NCBI RefSeq assembly: GCF_900113375.1
Contig: NZ_FOPC01000005.1
Location: forward strand, 248,001-312,000
DNA length: 64,000 nucleotides
DNA from: Algoriphagus hitonicola
GTDB lineage: Bacteria > Bacteroidota > Bacteroidia > Cytophagales > Cyclobacteriaceae
Reading direction: 5' to 3'
Positions within the stretch are counted from its first letter, which is position 1. Every line of letters starts with the position of its first letter. The position numbers and the translations under genes are program-made. Below, piece by piece: positions 63,941-64,000 of the stretch. The notes below the pieces were generated by a model that saw nothing but the letters and a program-made list of their open reading frames with translations, had not been told where the DNA came from and did no database searches.

Positions 63941-64000
63941 TGCAGAAAACCGCCTATTTCTTGATTTCCATAGTTTTGGGAGCCGTTACCTTGCGGGAAG
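63941..64000 (+). CDS. Start of an exported or membrane protein, cut off by window
   Basis: The frame opens with MQKTAYFLISIVLGAVTLRE and runs to the window edge. The first 17 residues look like a signal peptide or membrane helix. Only 20 residues can be seen, so nothing more can be said. Confidence 0.5.

Overview
The window is a chromosomal segment of a Bacteroidota bacterium, most likely order Cytophagales and close to Cyclobacteriaceae/Algoriphagus. This rests on content, not on a search. Families largely confined to Bacteroidota are present (DUF3822, UpxY-type NusG, DUF6503-like lipoprotein, Bacteroidota-type acyltransferase), several genes are preceded by the Bacteroidota promoter box TAnnTTTG, Shine-Dalgarno sequences are mostly absent, and the stand-alone response regulators and PAS kinases are typical of the group. 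I saw no rRNA, tRNA, CRISPR array, insertion sequence or prophage. Coding density is high, with about 58 genes.

Layout. 1-16.2 kb is mainly housekeeping: a cut-off ATP-grasp-like gene, pyrE, two NUDIX hydrolases, coaD, DUF3822, a RecD-like helicase, a DUF1573 exported protein, TerC, an ABC exporter, an orphan UpxY antiterminator, and the minus-strand genes dapA-xseA-xseB and ligA. The LigA is unusually long (817 residues). 16.3-22.4 kb holds a TetR regulator, metG, a PAS kinase with its own receiver protein, and a YitT membrane protein. 22.7-26.7 kb is a four-gene Anbu-type cluster: circularly permuted ATP-grasp, alpha-E, proteasome-like peptidase and transglutaminase. 26.7-31.2 kb has isolated envelope genes: a lipoprotein, a PepSY reductase-like protein, cytochrome c and GH130.

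31.2-38.9 kb is a compact metal-efflux unit: OmpR-type regulator, sensor kinase, an RND pump fused to a TolC-type outer-membrane factor, and a membrane-fusion lipoprotein. Five tandem 11-bp repeats (YTAAGRnnnnn) lie directly before the pump gene, and two more copies of the same motif lie before the regulator gene. This looks like the regulator's own operator, read directly from the sequence. 38.9-43.7 kb has a short SSB, a polysaccharide deacetylase, a broken DUF1801 gene and small conserved proteins.

43.8-50.4 kb (minus strand) is a non-phosphorylating L-fucose pathway: transporter, mutarotase, fucose dehydrogenase, lactonase, 2-keto-3-deoxyfuconate dehydrogenase and the terminal hydrolase. 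The fuconate dehydratase and a regulator are missing locally. 50.5-58.7 kb (minus strand) is a five-gene signalling operon: a 1318-residue kinase with seven PAS and one GAF domain, a CHASE-PAS kinase, two lone receivers and a REC-PAS protein with a kinase dimerisation helix but no ATPase domain. None of the five has a DNA-binding output. 58.7-64 kb has an oxidoreductase, a cyclophilin, a GAF kinase, an acyltransferase, an esterase and the start of a further exported protein.

The strongest candidates for something new are the 11-bp repeat operator pair, the ~145-residue LigA insertion, the RND-TolC fusion with an internal signal peptide, the output-less signalling operon, and a perfect Crp-type palindrome before the 19.5-kb kinase. 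The Anbu cluster is a known arrangement whose substrate is still unknown.
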